From Clostridium sp. CAG:632 (GTDB lineage: Bacteria > Bacillota > Clostridia > Lachnospirales > Lachnospiraceae), in contig HF991330.1 in the NCBI GenBank assembly GCA_000431515.1, positions 1-27,762 on the forward strand: 27,762 bases of DNA, read 5' to 3'. How positions within the stretch are numbered: position 1 is the stretch's first letter; each line of letters begins with the position of its first letter. The translations under genes and the position numbers were made by a program. Shown piece by piece: positions 7,628 through 15,174 of the stretch. Below the pieces are notes generated by a model, which was not told the origin of the DNA, ran no database searches, and worked only from the letters and a program-made list of their open reading frames with translations.

Positions 7628-8794
7628 ATGGATTTTACTTTGGACAAGAAATATGAGATGGCGCAGACCTTATTCAGAGAGTTTGCACAGAATGAAGTAA
7701 AGCCACTTGCACAGGAAATTGATGAGAATCATAGATTCCCAAGAGAGACCGTTGATAAGATGGCAAAGTATGGTTTCTTAGGTATTCCGGTTGCAAAGGA
7801 AGATGGCGGACAGGGTTGTGACCCATTGACATACGTTATGTGTGTTGAGGAATTATCAAAGGTTTGTGGTACTACAGGTGTTATTGTATCTGCACATACA
7901 TCATTATGCGTAGATCCAATCCAGACATTTGGTACTCCTGAGCAGAAGGCTAAGTACCTGCCGGATTTAGCTTCAGGCCGTAAGCTTGGCGCATTCGGTT
8001 TAACAGAGCCGGGTGCCGGTACAGATGCTCAGGGACAGCAGACAAAGGCTGTTTTAGATGGTGATGAGTGGGTATTAAACGGTTCTAAGTGCTTTATTAC
8101 AAATGGTAAGGAAGCAGATGTATATATTATCATCGCAGTAACAGGTACTGTTGAGAAGCGTGGCAGAAAGCAGAAGGAAATTTCTGCATTTATCGTAGAA
8201 AAGGGTACTCCTGGATTTACATTCGGTACTAAGGAAAACAAGATGGGTATCTGTGCTTCTTCTACCTATGAGCTGATCTTTACAGATTGTCGTATTCCAA
8301 AGGACAACCTGTTAGGTGCTAAGGGTAAGGGCTTTGGTATTGCTATGCATACACTGGATGGCGGTCGTATCGGTATCGCTGCTCAGGCTCTCGGTATTGC
8401 AGAAGGCGCACTGGAGACAACCATTAACTACGTTAAGGAAAGAAAGCAGTTTGGTCGTTCAATCGCACAGTTCCAGAATACACAGTTCCAGTTAGCAGAT
8501 ATGGCTACAAAGGTAGAGGCTGCTAAGCTGCTGGTATACAAGGCTGCTATGAAGAAGGCTCAGTATCAGCAGGATCATAAGACTTCTTACTCTGTTGAAG
8601 CTGCTATGGCTAAGCTGTGTGCTGCTGAAGTAGCTATGGAAGTAACTACAAAGTGTGTACAGTTACACGGTGGTTATGGTTACATCAAGGAATATGATGT
8701 AGAACGTATGATGCGTGATGCTAAGATTACAGAAATCTACGAAGGTACTTCAGAAGTACAGCGTATGGTTATTTCTGCAAACTTATTAAAGTAA
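7628..8794 (+). CDS. bcd: Butyryl-CoA dehydrogenase
   Basis: An FAD-dependent acyl-CoA dehydrogenase that reduces crotonyl-CoA to butyryl-CoA. With EtfAB directly downstream it is expected to form the bifurcating complex that couples this step to ferredoxin reduction by NADH (known for clostridial Bcd-Etf). The 388-residue length is typical. The catalytic base is E372 in IYEGTSEVQR, corresponding to E367 of Megasphaera Bcd. The N-terminal helical domain, central beta domain (LTEPGAGTDA; CFITNG) and C-terminal helical domain follow in order. The RBS is GGAGG at 7614-7618. The stop codon overlaps the RBS of etfB, indicating tight coupling. Confidence 0.96.
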   Translation: MDFTLDKKYEMAQTLFREFAQNEVKPLAQEIDENHRFPRETVDKMAKYGFLGIPVAKEDGGQGCDPLTYVMCVEELSKVCGTTGVIVSAHTSLCVDPIQTFGTPEQKAKYLPDLASGRKLGAFGLTEPGAGTDAQGQQTKAVLDGDEWVLNGSKCFITNGKEADVYIIIAVTGTVEKRGRKQKEISAFIVEKGTPGFTFGTKENKMGICASSTYELIFTDCRIPKDNLLGAKGKGFGIAMHTLDGGRIGIAAQALGIAEGALETTINYVKERKQFGRSIAQFQNTQFQLADMATKVEAAKLLVYKAAMKKAQYQQDHKTSYSVEAAMAKLCAAEVAMEVTTKCVQLHGGYGYIKEYDVERMMRDAKITEIYEGTSEVQRMVISANLLK

Positions 8795-8807
8795 GGAGGT
8801 ACTTAAC

Positions 8808-9593
8808 GTGAAGGTTATAGTTTGTATAAAGCAGGTACCTGATACAAAGGGTGGCGTACAGTTTAACCCAGATGGTACATTAAACAGAGCAGCAATGCTT
8901 ACAATTATGAATCCGGATGATAAAGCTGGTCTGGAAGCAGCACTCCGCTTAAAGGATCAGTATGGTGCAGAGGTTACAGTTCTTACCATGGGTCTTCCAA
9001 AGGCAGCTGATGTTTTACAGGAAGCAATTGCTATGGGAGCTGACAAGGGTATTCTGGTAACAGACCGTGTACTTGGTGGTGCTGATACCTGGGCTACTTC
9101 TACTACCATTGCCGGAGCTTTAAGAAAATTAGATTACGATCTGATCATTACCGGTCGCCAGGCTATCGATGGTGATACCGCACAGGTTGGTCCACAGATC
9201 GCTGAGCATTTAGGAATTCCTGTAATTTCTTATGCACAGGAGATTAAGGTAGATGGTGACAGTGTTGTTGTTAAGCGTCAGTATGATGATGGATATCATA
9301 TGCTGAAGGCTAAGATGCCATGTCTGGTTACCGCTCTTTCTGAGCTGAATGAGCCTAGATATATGACTCCGGGTGGAATTTTCGACGCTGTAAATGCTGA
9401 AATTACAACTCTTGGCAGAGCAGACCTGGTAGATGTAGATGATTCCAACATCGGTCTGAAGGGCTCTCCAACAAAGATTGCTAAGGCTTCTGATAAGGTA
9501 AGAAAGGGTGCCGGCGAGAAGGTTACTCCGGATTCTCCAGATGAAGCAGTTAGTTACATTGTTGGCAAATTAAAAGATAAGCATGTAATTTAA
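8808..9593 (+). CDS. etfB: Electron transfer flavoprotein, beta subunit
   Basis: The smaller ETF subunit, 261 residues, which in bifurcating ETFs carries the FAD that accepts electrons from NADH. The N-terminus MKVIVCIKQVPDT and the segment GADTWATSTTIAGAL are characteristic of the family. It uses a GTG start at 8808, supported by AGGAGGT at 8794-8800 with a 7-nt gap; no in-frame ATG gives the conserved N-terminus. The gene starts 13 nt after bcd, as expected for partners of one complex. Confidence 0.96.
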   Translation: MKVIVCIKQVPDTKGGVQFNPDGTLNRAAMLTIMNPDDKAGLEAALRLKDQYGAEVTVLTMGLPKAADVLQEAIAMGADKGILVTDRVLGGADTWATSTTIAGALRKLDYDLIITGRQAIDGDTAQVGPQIAEHLGIPVISYAQEIKVDGDSVVVKRQYDDGYHMLKAKMPCLVTALSELNEPRYMTPGGIFDAVNAEITTLGRADLVDVDDSNIGLKGSPTKIAKASDKVRKGAGEKVTPDSPDEAVSYIVGKLKDKHVI

Positions 9594-9608
9594 TTATAAG
9601 GAAAAGTG

Positions 9609-10679
9609 GTGAATAAAATGGGCGCAATGAACGTAGAAGAAATGGAAAAGTATAAAGGTGTATTTGTCTTCGCACAGCAGGTAGACAATCAGTTAAGCGG
9701 TATTTCTTTCGAGTTGATCGGCGAAGGAAAGAGACTGGCTGAAAAGTTAAATACACAGGTAACTGCAGTATTGATTGGCTCAGAGGTTTCAGGACTTGTT
9801 GATGAGCTGGCTGAGTATGGTGCTGACAGAGTTATCGTAGTTGATGATCCGGAATTAAAGAATTACAGAACAGAGCCATATGCACACGCACTTGCTTCTG
9901 TTATCAATGAGTACAAGCCGGAGATCATGCTGGTTGGTGCTACAGCAATCGGTAGAGATTTAGGTCCTACAGTATCTGCAAGAGTAGCAACCGGTCTGAC
10001 AGCAGACTGTACATTGCTTGAGATTGGTGATTTCCCAATCAACCCAATTCCAAATCAGGAGCAGAAGCACAATCAGTTGCTGATGACCCGTCCTGCATTT
10101 GGTGGTAATACAATCGCAACAATCGCATGTCCGGATAACCGTCCTCAGATGGCAACCGTTCGTCCGGGTGTTATGCAGAAGTTAGATCGTGTACCGGGAG
10201 CAAAGGCAGAGGTTATTAATTACAACCCAGGCTTCACTCCAAACAATAAGTATGTAGAAATCCTTGAGATTTCTAAGGCTGTATCTGATATCAAGGATAT
10301 CATGGACGCTAAGATCTTAGTATCCGGTGGACGTGGTGTTGGTTCTGCAGAGAACTTTAAGATGTTAGATGAGTTGGCAGAAGTACTTGGCGGTCAGGTA
10401 TCATGCTCTCGTGCAGTTGTAGATTCCGGTTGGAAGCCAAAGGAATTACAGGTTGGTCAGACAGGTAAGACTGTACGTCCGAATGTATACTTTGCAATCG
10501 GTATTTCCGGAGCTATCCAGCATGTAGCCGGTATGGAAGAGTCTGATATTATTGTTGCAATCAACAAGGATGAGGACGCTCCGATCTTTGATGTGGCTGA
10601 TTATGGTGTAGTAGGCGATTTGAATAAGATCGTTCCGGCTTTAACAGCAGCAATTAAGGCAGAACTTGCAGCTAAATAA
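9609..10679 (+). CDS. etfA: Electron transfer flavoprotein, alpha subunit
   Basis: The large ETF subunit, about 356 residues. The N-terminal half pairs with EtfB, and the C-terminal half binds the second FAD. The FAD signature is VYFAIGISGAIQHVAGM, near residues 288-304, preceded by SGGRGVGS. The start is uncertain: GTG at 9606 is 3 nt from AAGGA (9598-9602), GTG at 9609 is at the best spacing of 6 nt, and ATG at 9618 is 15 nt from AAGGA but 5 nt after GGTGA. I give 9609; the alternatives change only the first three residues and do not touch the fold. It is the last gene of the operon; the 10722-10773 hairpin follows. Confidence 0.93.
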   Translation: MNKMGAMNVEEMEKYKGVFVFAQQVDNQLSGISFELIGEGKRLAEKLNTQVTAVLIGSEVSGLVDELAEYGADRVIVVDDPELKNYRTEPYAHALASVINEYKPEIMLVGATAIGRDLGPTVSARVATGLTADCTLLEIGDFPINPIPNQEQKHNQLLMTRPAFGGNTIATIACPDNRPQMATVRPGVMQKLDRVPGAKAEVINYNPGFTPNNKYVEILEISKAVSDIKDIMDAKILVSGGRGVGSAENFKMLDELAEVLGGQVSCSRAVVDSGWKPKELQVGQTGKTVRPNVYFAIGISGAIQHVAGMEESDIIVAINKDEDAPIFDVADYGVVGDLNKIVPALTAAIKAELAAK

Positions 10680-10721
10680 TTTAAAAACTTTGAACAAGAT
10701 ATAATACAAAATCCTTTTTAT

Positions 10722-10780
10722 GAACAGGAATATTTCAGAAGTTATATACGTATAACTTGGAATATTCCTGTTCTTGTTTA
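10722..10780 (+). terminator. Long hairpin ending the thl-etfA operon
   Basis: A 13-bp perfect outer stem (GAACAGGAATATT at 10722-10734 with 10761-10773) is followed by an internal loop (TCAG/GG). An 8-bp inner stem (10739-10746 with 10751-10758) closes with the loop TACG. A weak T-rich run, TTGTTTAT, begins at 10774. The stem is AT-rich and the U-tract broken, so termination may be partial; the structure could also protect the 3' end of the mRNA. Confidence 0.6.
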
Positions 10781-10847
10781 TACGGGAAATAAAAGAGTGA
10801 TACGAATGGTCAACAGATGAAATTAAGGTAAGCTGCAAGTAAAAGGA

Positions 10848-10876
10848 TTGAAAACAAGAGAAAAAATAAGTATAAT
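10848..10876 (+). promoter_or_regulatory. Near-consensus sigma-A promoter of the LtaS-like gene
   Basis: TTGAAA (10848-10853), an exact 17-nt spacer, and TATAAT (10871-10876), 37 nt before the ATG at 10914. This gives the LtaS-like gene its own transcript, independent of the butyrate operon. The rest of the 10680-10913 gap holds only the hairpin at 10722-10773 and AT-rich sequence. Confidence 0.7.
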
Positions 10877-10913
10877 AAGCGTTGAATAATTTTGAAAAGG
10901 GTGATTTTCACGT

Positions 10914-12791
10914 ATGAAGAAGTTGAAACTGATGTGGGTAAAAATGTTGGCCTGGTTAAAGAATAATATAAAAAAAGATGGCGGGATTCGAAACGGAGCG
11001 AAGGCGGTTCTGTTTCTGCTTCTGGTGTCTGTCTGGTCATTTATAATTATGGAAATATTCTGTATGCATCCTCTTTATAAGATAAAAATATATAGGATAG
11101 TCTGGAATATTATACTGTATCTGTTTCTTGCGATTATGATCTGGATACCGACAAGAAGAGTGAAGTGTGCAGGAATCGGATTAATTGGATTTAGTGGATT
11201 AATTGGCTGTATTAATTATTTTGTAATATTATTCAGAGGAAACCCTGTATCATGGGGAGACTTTGCACAGGCGAAGACCGCACTTTCCGTAGCGAACGGA
11301 TATAGTTATACATTGAATCAAAATTTCTGGATTGCACTGGGAATGACCGTAGTCGGAATCGCACTGTGTGCGGTAATAAAAGAAAAGAAAAAGGAAAAAA
11401 GGACTTCCCGACAGTGGATCCATACGGGAATGACATGTGCAGGAATCATCGGAATCTGGGTGATTTTGATAAATAGTAATATATTATATAAGCAGATATT
11501 GCCAATTAAATGGAATCCATCCATTCAGTCGAGAGCAAACGGATATCTGCTGTCATTTATGGCAGATGCAGCGAACGGAAAGGTTCAAAAACCTAAAGAT
11601 TACGATCCTGAATTGTTGGAACAGTTGGCAGATGATACGTCAGTGACACCATCGACGCAGGAGATACAACCGAATATTATCGTGATTATGAATGAATCGT
11701 TTTCTGATCTGAGTGTCTTGGGGGATATCCGTACCGATGAAGAATATCTGCCGTATTTTCATAGCTTGACAGAAGATACAATATATGGGAATCTTTATGT
11801 TTCTCCATACGGTGGCAATACAGTTTATTCGGAATTTGAGTTTTTAACCGGAAATAGTATGGTGAATCTGCCGGTTGGAGTTGTACCATATACGAATTAT
11901 ATTCACGGAGATAAAACACCATCACTGGTGTGGACATTGAAGCAACAGGAAAATCCGTATCAGGCAGTTGCGATTCATCCATATGATAAAGCAGGATATA
12001 ACAGAGTAGTAGTTTATAAAAGTTTCGGCTTTGATGATTTTGTTACAAAGGATGATTTCTCTGATTATAAGATTGATCGAAAATATATATCTGATCAGGA
12101 TGACTATGAAAAGCTGATAGATGTTTATGAACAGAAAAAAGAAGGACAGCCGATTTTTATTTTTAATGTTACAATGCAGAATCATGGTGGATATGGAGAG
12201 CGGATATATAATATGAGAGAAAAGATCCATGCACTGGATTATAAGGGTGGTACGGATCTGGATGAATATTTATCCTGTATTAAGGAATCGGATACGGCGT
12301 TTGAATATCTGATCAATTATTTTGAAAATGTGGATGAACCGACAATTATTCTGATGTTTGGAGACCATCAACCAAGACTGTCCGATAAGTTTTATGATAT
12401 GGTATACGGAAAAGATACGGATGATCTGACAGATGAAGAAATACGGGAAAAACATATTGTACCATTTGTAATGTGGTCAAATTATCAGGATTTGGGAGGA
12501 CAATACATAGAGGCCATCTCGACAAATTATTTGTCAACGTTGTTGTTAGATCAAACAGGAGTAGAACAGACAAAATATCAGCAGTTTTTAAAGGAACTGC
12601 ATCGGGAATATCCGGTACTGTCACTTGCAGGTGTGAAGACTGCAGATGGAACGTGGACGACGACAGAAGAATTGGAAGAGCAAGAAAATACCACGTTAGA
12701 CTTATATGAACAGTTACAATATAACTATCTGTTCGGGAAGAATAACCGGGTAGATGAGTGGTTCTATCCACAGACGGAGAGTCAAGAGTAA
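10914..12791 (+). CDS. LTA synthase-like membrane sulfatase-fold phosphoglycerol transferase
   Basis: A 625-residue protein with about five membrane helices in the first 185 residues, followed by an extracellular sulfatase/alkaline-phosphatase domain (about 245-540). The active-site residues expected for LtaS are all present: E261 (NESFSD), T303 as nucleophile (GGNTVYSEF), D484 and H485 (FGDHQPRLSD). They match S. aureus LtaS E255/T300/D475/H476 in order and spacing. Family members transfer glycerol phosphate from phosphatidylglycerol to lipoteichoic acid or other envelope glycans; the exact acceptor cannot be read here. ATG at 10914 has AAGGGTGA about 9 nt upstream. It has its own promoter and ends at a terminator shared with buk. 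The extra 80 or so C-terminal residues are acidic and Tyr-rich. Confidence 0.9.
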   Translation: MKKLKLMWVKMLAWLKNNIKKDGGIRNGAKAVLFLLLVSVWSFIIMEIFCMHPLYKIKIYRIVWNIILYLFLAIMIWIPTRRVKCAGIGLIGFSGLIGCINYFVILFRGNPVSWGDFAQAKTALSVANGYSYTLNQNFWIALGMTVVGIALCAVIKEKKKEKRTSRQWIHTGMTCAGIIGIWVILINSNILYKQILPIKWNPSIQSRANGYLLSFMADAANGKVQKPKDYDPELLEQLADDTSVTPSTQEIQPNIIVIMNESFSDLSVLGDIRTDEEYLPYFHSLTEDTIYGNLYVSPYGGNTVYSEFEFLTGNSMVNLPVGVVPYTNYIHGDKTPSLVWTLKQQENPYQAVAIHPYDKAGYNRVVVYKSFGFDDFVTKDDFSDYKIDRKYISDQDDYEKLIDVYEQKKEGQPIFIFNVTMQNHGGYGERIYNMREKIHALDYKGGTDLDEYLSCIKESDTAFEYLINYFENVDEPTIILMFGDHQPRLSDKFYDMVYGKDTDDLTDEEIREKHIVPFVMWSNYQDLGGQYIEAISTNYLSTLLLDQTGVEQTKYQQFLKELHREYPVLSLAGVKTADGTWTTTEELEEQENTTLDLYEQLQYNYLFGKNNRVDEWFYPQTESQE

Positions 12792-12809
12792 AGAGGATAT
12801 ACTTATAAT

Positions 12810-12844
12810 AAAAACGCTATGGACGGATGATCCATAGCGTTTTT
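12810..12844. terminator. Bidirectional intrinsic terminator between convergent ltaS-like and buk
   Basis: A perfect 14-bp stem (12810-12823 with 12831-12844) has core ACGCTATGGA, loop CGGATGA, A5 at the 5' end and T5 at the 3' end, so it reads as a terminator on both strands. It begins 18 nt after the ltaS-like stop and ends 7 nt before the buk stop. Confidence 0.9.
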
Positions 12845-12851
12845 GCATGAA

Positions 12852-13925
12852 TTAGTATTCTAATGCTTTTTCTTCGCCGGTCATAACACGGAGAGCACCC
12901 TGGGCCAGAGCCAGCAGTTCGTCTTCGCCCGGATATACAGTAACACCGCTGATCCAATTTATCTTTGCAGTCATTGCATCAACAGTCTCCTGACCATAAG
13001 CAATACCACCGGTCAGAATGATCTGATCGACCTTACCTTCTAATACAACAGCCATTGCGCCGATTTCTTTGCAAAGCTGATAATGGAAAGCGTCCTTGAC
13101 CAGTTGGGCGGTCTCATTGCCTTCATGAGCAAGCTTGATAACATCGCGCATATCATTGGTTCCCAGATATGCATTGAAACCACCGTTACCGCTGATCATC
13201 TTCTTGACTTCAGCCTCTGTATACTTTCCGGAGAAGCAGAGCTTTGCGAGTGCACCGGATGGAAGGCCGCCGGTACGCTCAGGAGAGAAAGGTCCATCAC
13301 CGTCTAAGGCGTTGGCAACATCGACAACCTTACCGTTCTTATGAGCACCGACAGATACACCGCCACCCATATGAACTACGATCAGATTAAGATCCTCATA
13401 ATTCTTTCCGACTTCCTTGGCATAACGCTTGGCAACTGCCTTCTGGTTAAGTGCATGGAAGATAGAGATTCTCGGAATGTCCGGATGACCGGAGATTCTG
13501 GCAACAGGTTCCAGTTCATCAACAACAACAGGGTCAACAATATAAGATGGAATATTACTGCCGATCTCAGCAGCAATTTCTTTTGCAAGGATACCGCCAA
13601 GGTTGGAAGCATGCTGTCCCTGCTTGCCAATCTTTAAGTCTTCAATCAAGGCATCGGAAGTAGCATAAGTACCGCCCGGAATTGGCTTCAACAATCCACC
13701 GCGACCAACTACAACATCAATGGAAGAGAGGTCAACATCTTTCTCTTTCAATGCATTCAAAATCACGTCCTTACGGAAATCTTTCTGGTCAATGATAGAA
13801 GCGTATTGTGCGATTTCTTCGGTAGAATGACGCAGGGTCGTTTCCATAACCTGGGTTTCGTCCTCAAATACACCAATTTTAGTAGAAGTAGAACCAGGAT
13901 TGATGATTAAAATTTTGTATGACAT
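12852..13925 (-). CDS. buk: Butyrate kinase
   Basis: Transfers phosphate from butyryl phosphate to ADP, giving butyrate and ATP, the last and energy-conserving step. The 357 residues belong to the acetate/propionate/butyrate kinase (ASKHA) family. The N-terminal phosphate motif NPGSTSTK is at 9-16, and the central HMGGGVSVGAH and FSPERTGGLPSG are present; the latter is typical of Buk rather than AckA, which is also longer (about 400). The ATG at 13925 is preceded by AAGGAGGA (13934-13941 on the plus strand). It is the second gene after ptb, with 26 nt between them. Confidence 0.95.
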   Translation of the reverse strand: MSYKILIINPGSTSTKIGVFEDETQVMETTLRHSTEEIAQYASIIDQKDFRKDVILNALKEKDVDLSSIDVVVGRGGLLKPIPGGTYATSDALIEDLKIGKQGQHASNLGGILAKEIAAEIGSNIPSYIVDPVVVDELEPVARISGHPDIPRISIFHALNQKAVAKRYAKEVGKNYEDLNLIVVHMGGGVSVGAHKNGKVVDVANALDGDGPFSPERTGGLPSGALAKLCFSGKYTEAEVKKMISGNGGFNAYLGTNDMRDVIKLAHEGNETAQLVKDAFHYQLCKEIGAMAVVLEGKVDQIILTGGIAYGQETVDAMTAKINWISGVTVYPGEDELLALAQGALRVMTGEEKALEY

Positions 13926-13951
13926 AAAACAAATCCTCCTTACATCAGATA

Positions 13952-14875
13952 TTACTGATTATTCTTCATGGTTTCTGCAACAACAGCAGCCAGTGCAATG
14001 GAATTTACTTTTACTTCAAATGTATCAGAACGTGAGGTTAAGATAACCGGAGCCTTAGTGCCGGTCAGGATATTACCGTTCTTAACACCCTTGCAGGTAT
14101 GAACCAGACATTTGTAAGTGATGTTTCCTGCATGAATATCCGGGAATAAGAAGATATCGGCATCTCCAACAATCTTTCTGCCTTCAGCACCCTTATGTTT
14201 TGCAGCTTCAGGGTCCAATGCAAGATCGAAAGAAAGAGGACCGTCAACGATACAACCGGTAATCTTACCTTCCTCGTTCATTTTGGTCAGTTCTGCAGCT
14301 TCTACGGTTACCGGCATCTTAGGGTTTACGACCTCAACAGCTGCCAGAGGTGCAACCTTAGGATTTGGAATTCCGCAGGCATGAACAACTTCAACGGTAT
14401 TGTTAATGATTCCAACCTTGTCCTCCAAAGACGGATATGGGATAAAAGCAACATCTGTTAAGAATAACAGACGGTCATATCCGGGAACTTCAAATACGCA
14501 AACATGGGATAATGGCTTGCCGGTACGAAGACCAACTTCCTTATTTAATACGCTCTTCAAGAAATCCTTGGTCTCAATCAGACCCTTCATGTACATATCG
14601 GCTTCTCCGTTATGAACCAGCTCAACAGCCTTGGTTGCAGCTTCGATTGGATCCTTAATATCAACAATTTCATAATCGGAAAGATTCATATCCATGCCGG
14701 CAGCAATCTCGCGGATCTCGTCGGCATCACCTACCAGAATAGAATCTGCAATGTTACGTTCCTTTGCTGCGCGAACGGCCTCCAGTACTGCATCATCCTG
14801 TGCAACAGCAACGGAAAGCTTTTTCTTAGAGCATTCGGATACCTTGGAAATTAAGTCATCAAATGTCTTGATCAT
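13952..14875 (-). CDS. ptb: Phosphate butyryltransferase
   Basis: Converts butyryl-CoA and phosphate into butyryl phosphate and CoA. The 307 residues match clostridial Ptb, and the PTA/PTB fold is recognisable from GLIETKDFLKSVLNKE and from the C-terminal DIFLFPDIHAGNITYK. Ptb is shorter than Pta (about 330), and the adjacent buk settles the assignment against Pta; a branched-chain acyl-CoA substrate range is possible in this family. ATG at 14875 follows GAGGTG. It is the first gene of the ptb-buk operon, with a promoter at 14947-14976. Confidence 0.94.
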   Translation of the reverse strand: MIKTFDDLISKVSECSKKKLSVAVAQDDAVLEAVRAAKERNIADSILVGDADEIREIAAGMDMNLSDYEIVDIKDPIEAATKAVELVHNGEADMYMKGLIETKDFLKSVLNKEVGLRTGKPLSHVCVFEVPGYDRLLFLTDVAFIPYPSLEDKVGIINNTVEVVHACGIPNPKVAPLAAVEVVNPKMPVTVEAAELTKMNEEGKITGCIVDGPLSFDLALDPEAAKHKGAEGRKIVGDADIFLFPDIHAGNITYKCLVHTCKGVKNGNILTGTKAPVILTSRSDTFEVKVNSIALAAVVAETMKNNQ

Positions 14876-14946
14876 TTCTCACACCTCAACATAAATTTTA
14901 TTTGGAATCTGTCCCCCTAACCGGTTGAACGAAAATCCTAATATTC

Positions 14947-14976
14947 ATAATACCACTTTCTATGATGATAGGTCAA
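14947..14976 (-). promoter_or_regulatory. Probable promoter of ptb-buk
   Basis: Read on the minus strand: TTGACC (plus 14976-14971), an 18-nt spacer, then TATTAT (plus 14952-14947). The transcript would start near 14940, leaving a 65-nt leader. No TGCAyATA half-site of the thl type lies here, so the two butyrate units may respond to different signals. Confidence 0.6.
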
Positions 14977-15055
14977 GAAAATGCGAAGGATGTCAGATAA
15001 AACCATGAAAAACTAATTAATTCAAAAAAATAACCGATATATTTTGAAAAGGTGT

Positions 15056-15083
15056 TTGTTTTATATACAAGATATGGTATATT
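15056..15083 (+). promoter_or_regulatory. Probable promoter of the surface protein gene
   Basis: TTGTTT (15056-15061), a 16-nt spacer, then TATATT (15078-15083) with an extended -10 TG at 15075-15076. It is divergent from the ptb promoter; the two -35 boxes are about 80 bp apart. The region 14977-15055 between them is AT-rich and shows nothing else I can name. Confidence 0.5.
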
Positions 15084-15120
15084 ATTGATAGTAAAAATGC
15101 AAATATATACTAGCCGGACT

Positions 15121-15139
15121 GGGTAAACAGGGGTAACAG
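15121..15139 (+). repeat. Tandem GGGTAA(A)CAG repeat in the surface-protein leader
   Basis: GGGTAAACAG (15121-15130) is directly followed by GGGTAACAG (15131-15139), inside the roughly 85-nt leader and about 35 nt before the start codon. The surrounding GC-rich island (AGCCGGACTGGG upstream) stands out in an AT-rich region. It could be part of an RNA structure or a protein-binding site; I do not recognise a known riboswitch. Confidence 0.5.
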
Positions 15140-15174
15140 GACGTTAGTTAGATAGAATAGTATGAGGTGAGTGA

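Noticed and set aside
15098..15105. TGCAAATA as a fifth half-site of the thl-type motif
   Set aside because: It is a single AT-rich half-site with no partner, next to a different gene; chance occurrence is likely.
15084..15174. c-di-GMP-I riboswitch controlling the surface protein
   Set aside because: The required conserved blocks and two-helix layout cannot be placed in the roughly 85-nt leader.
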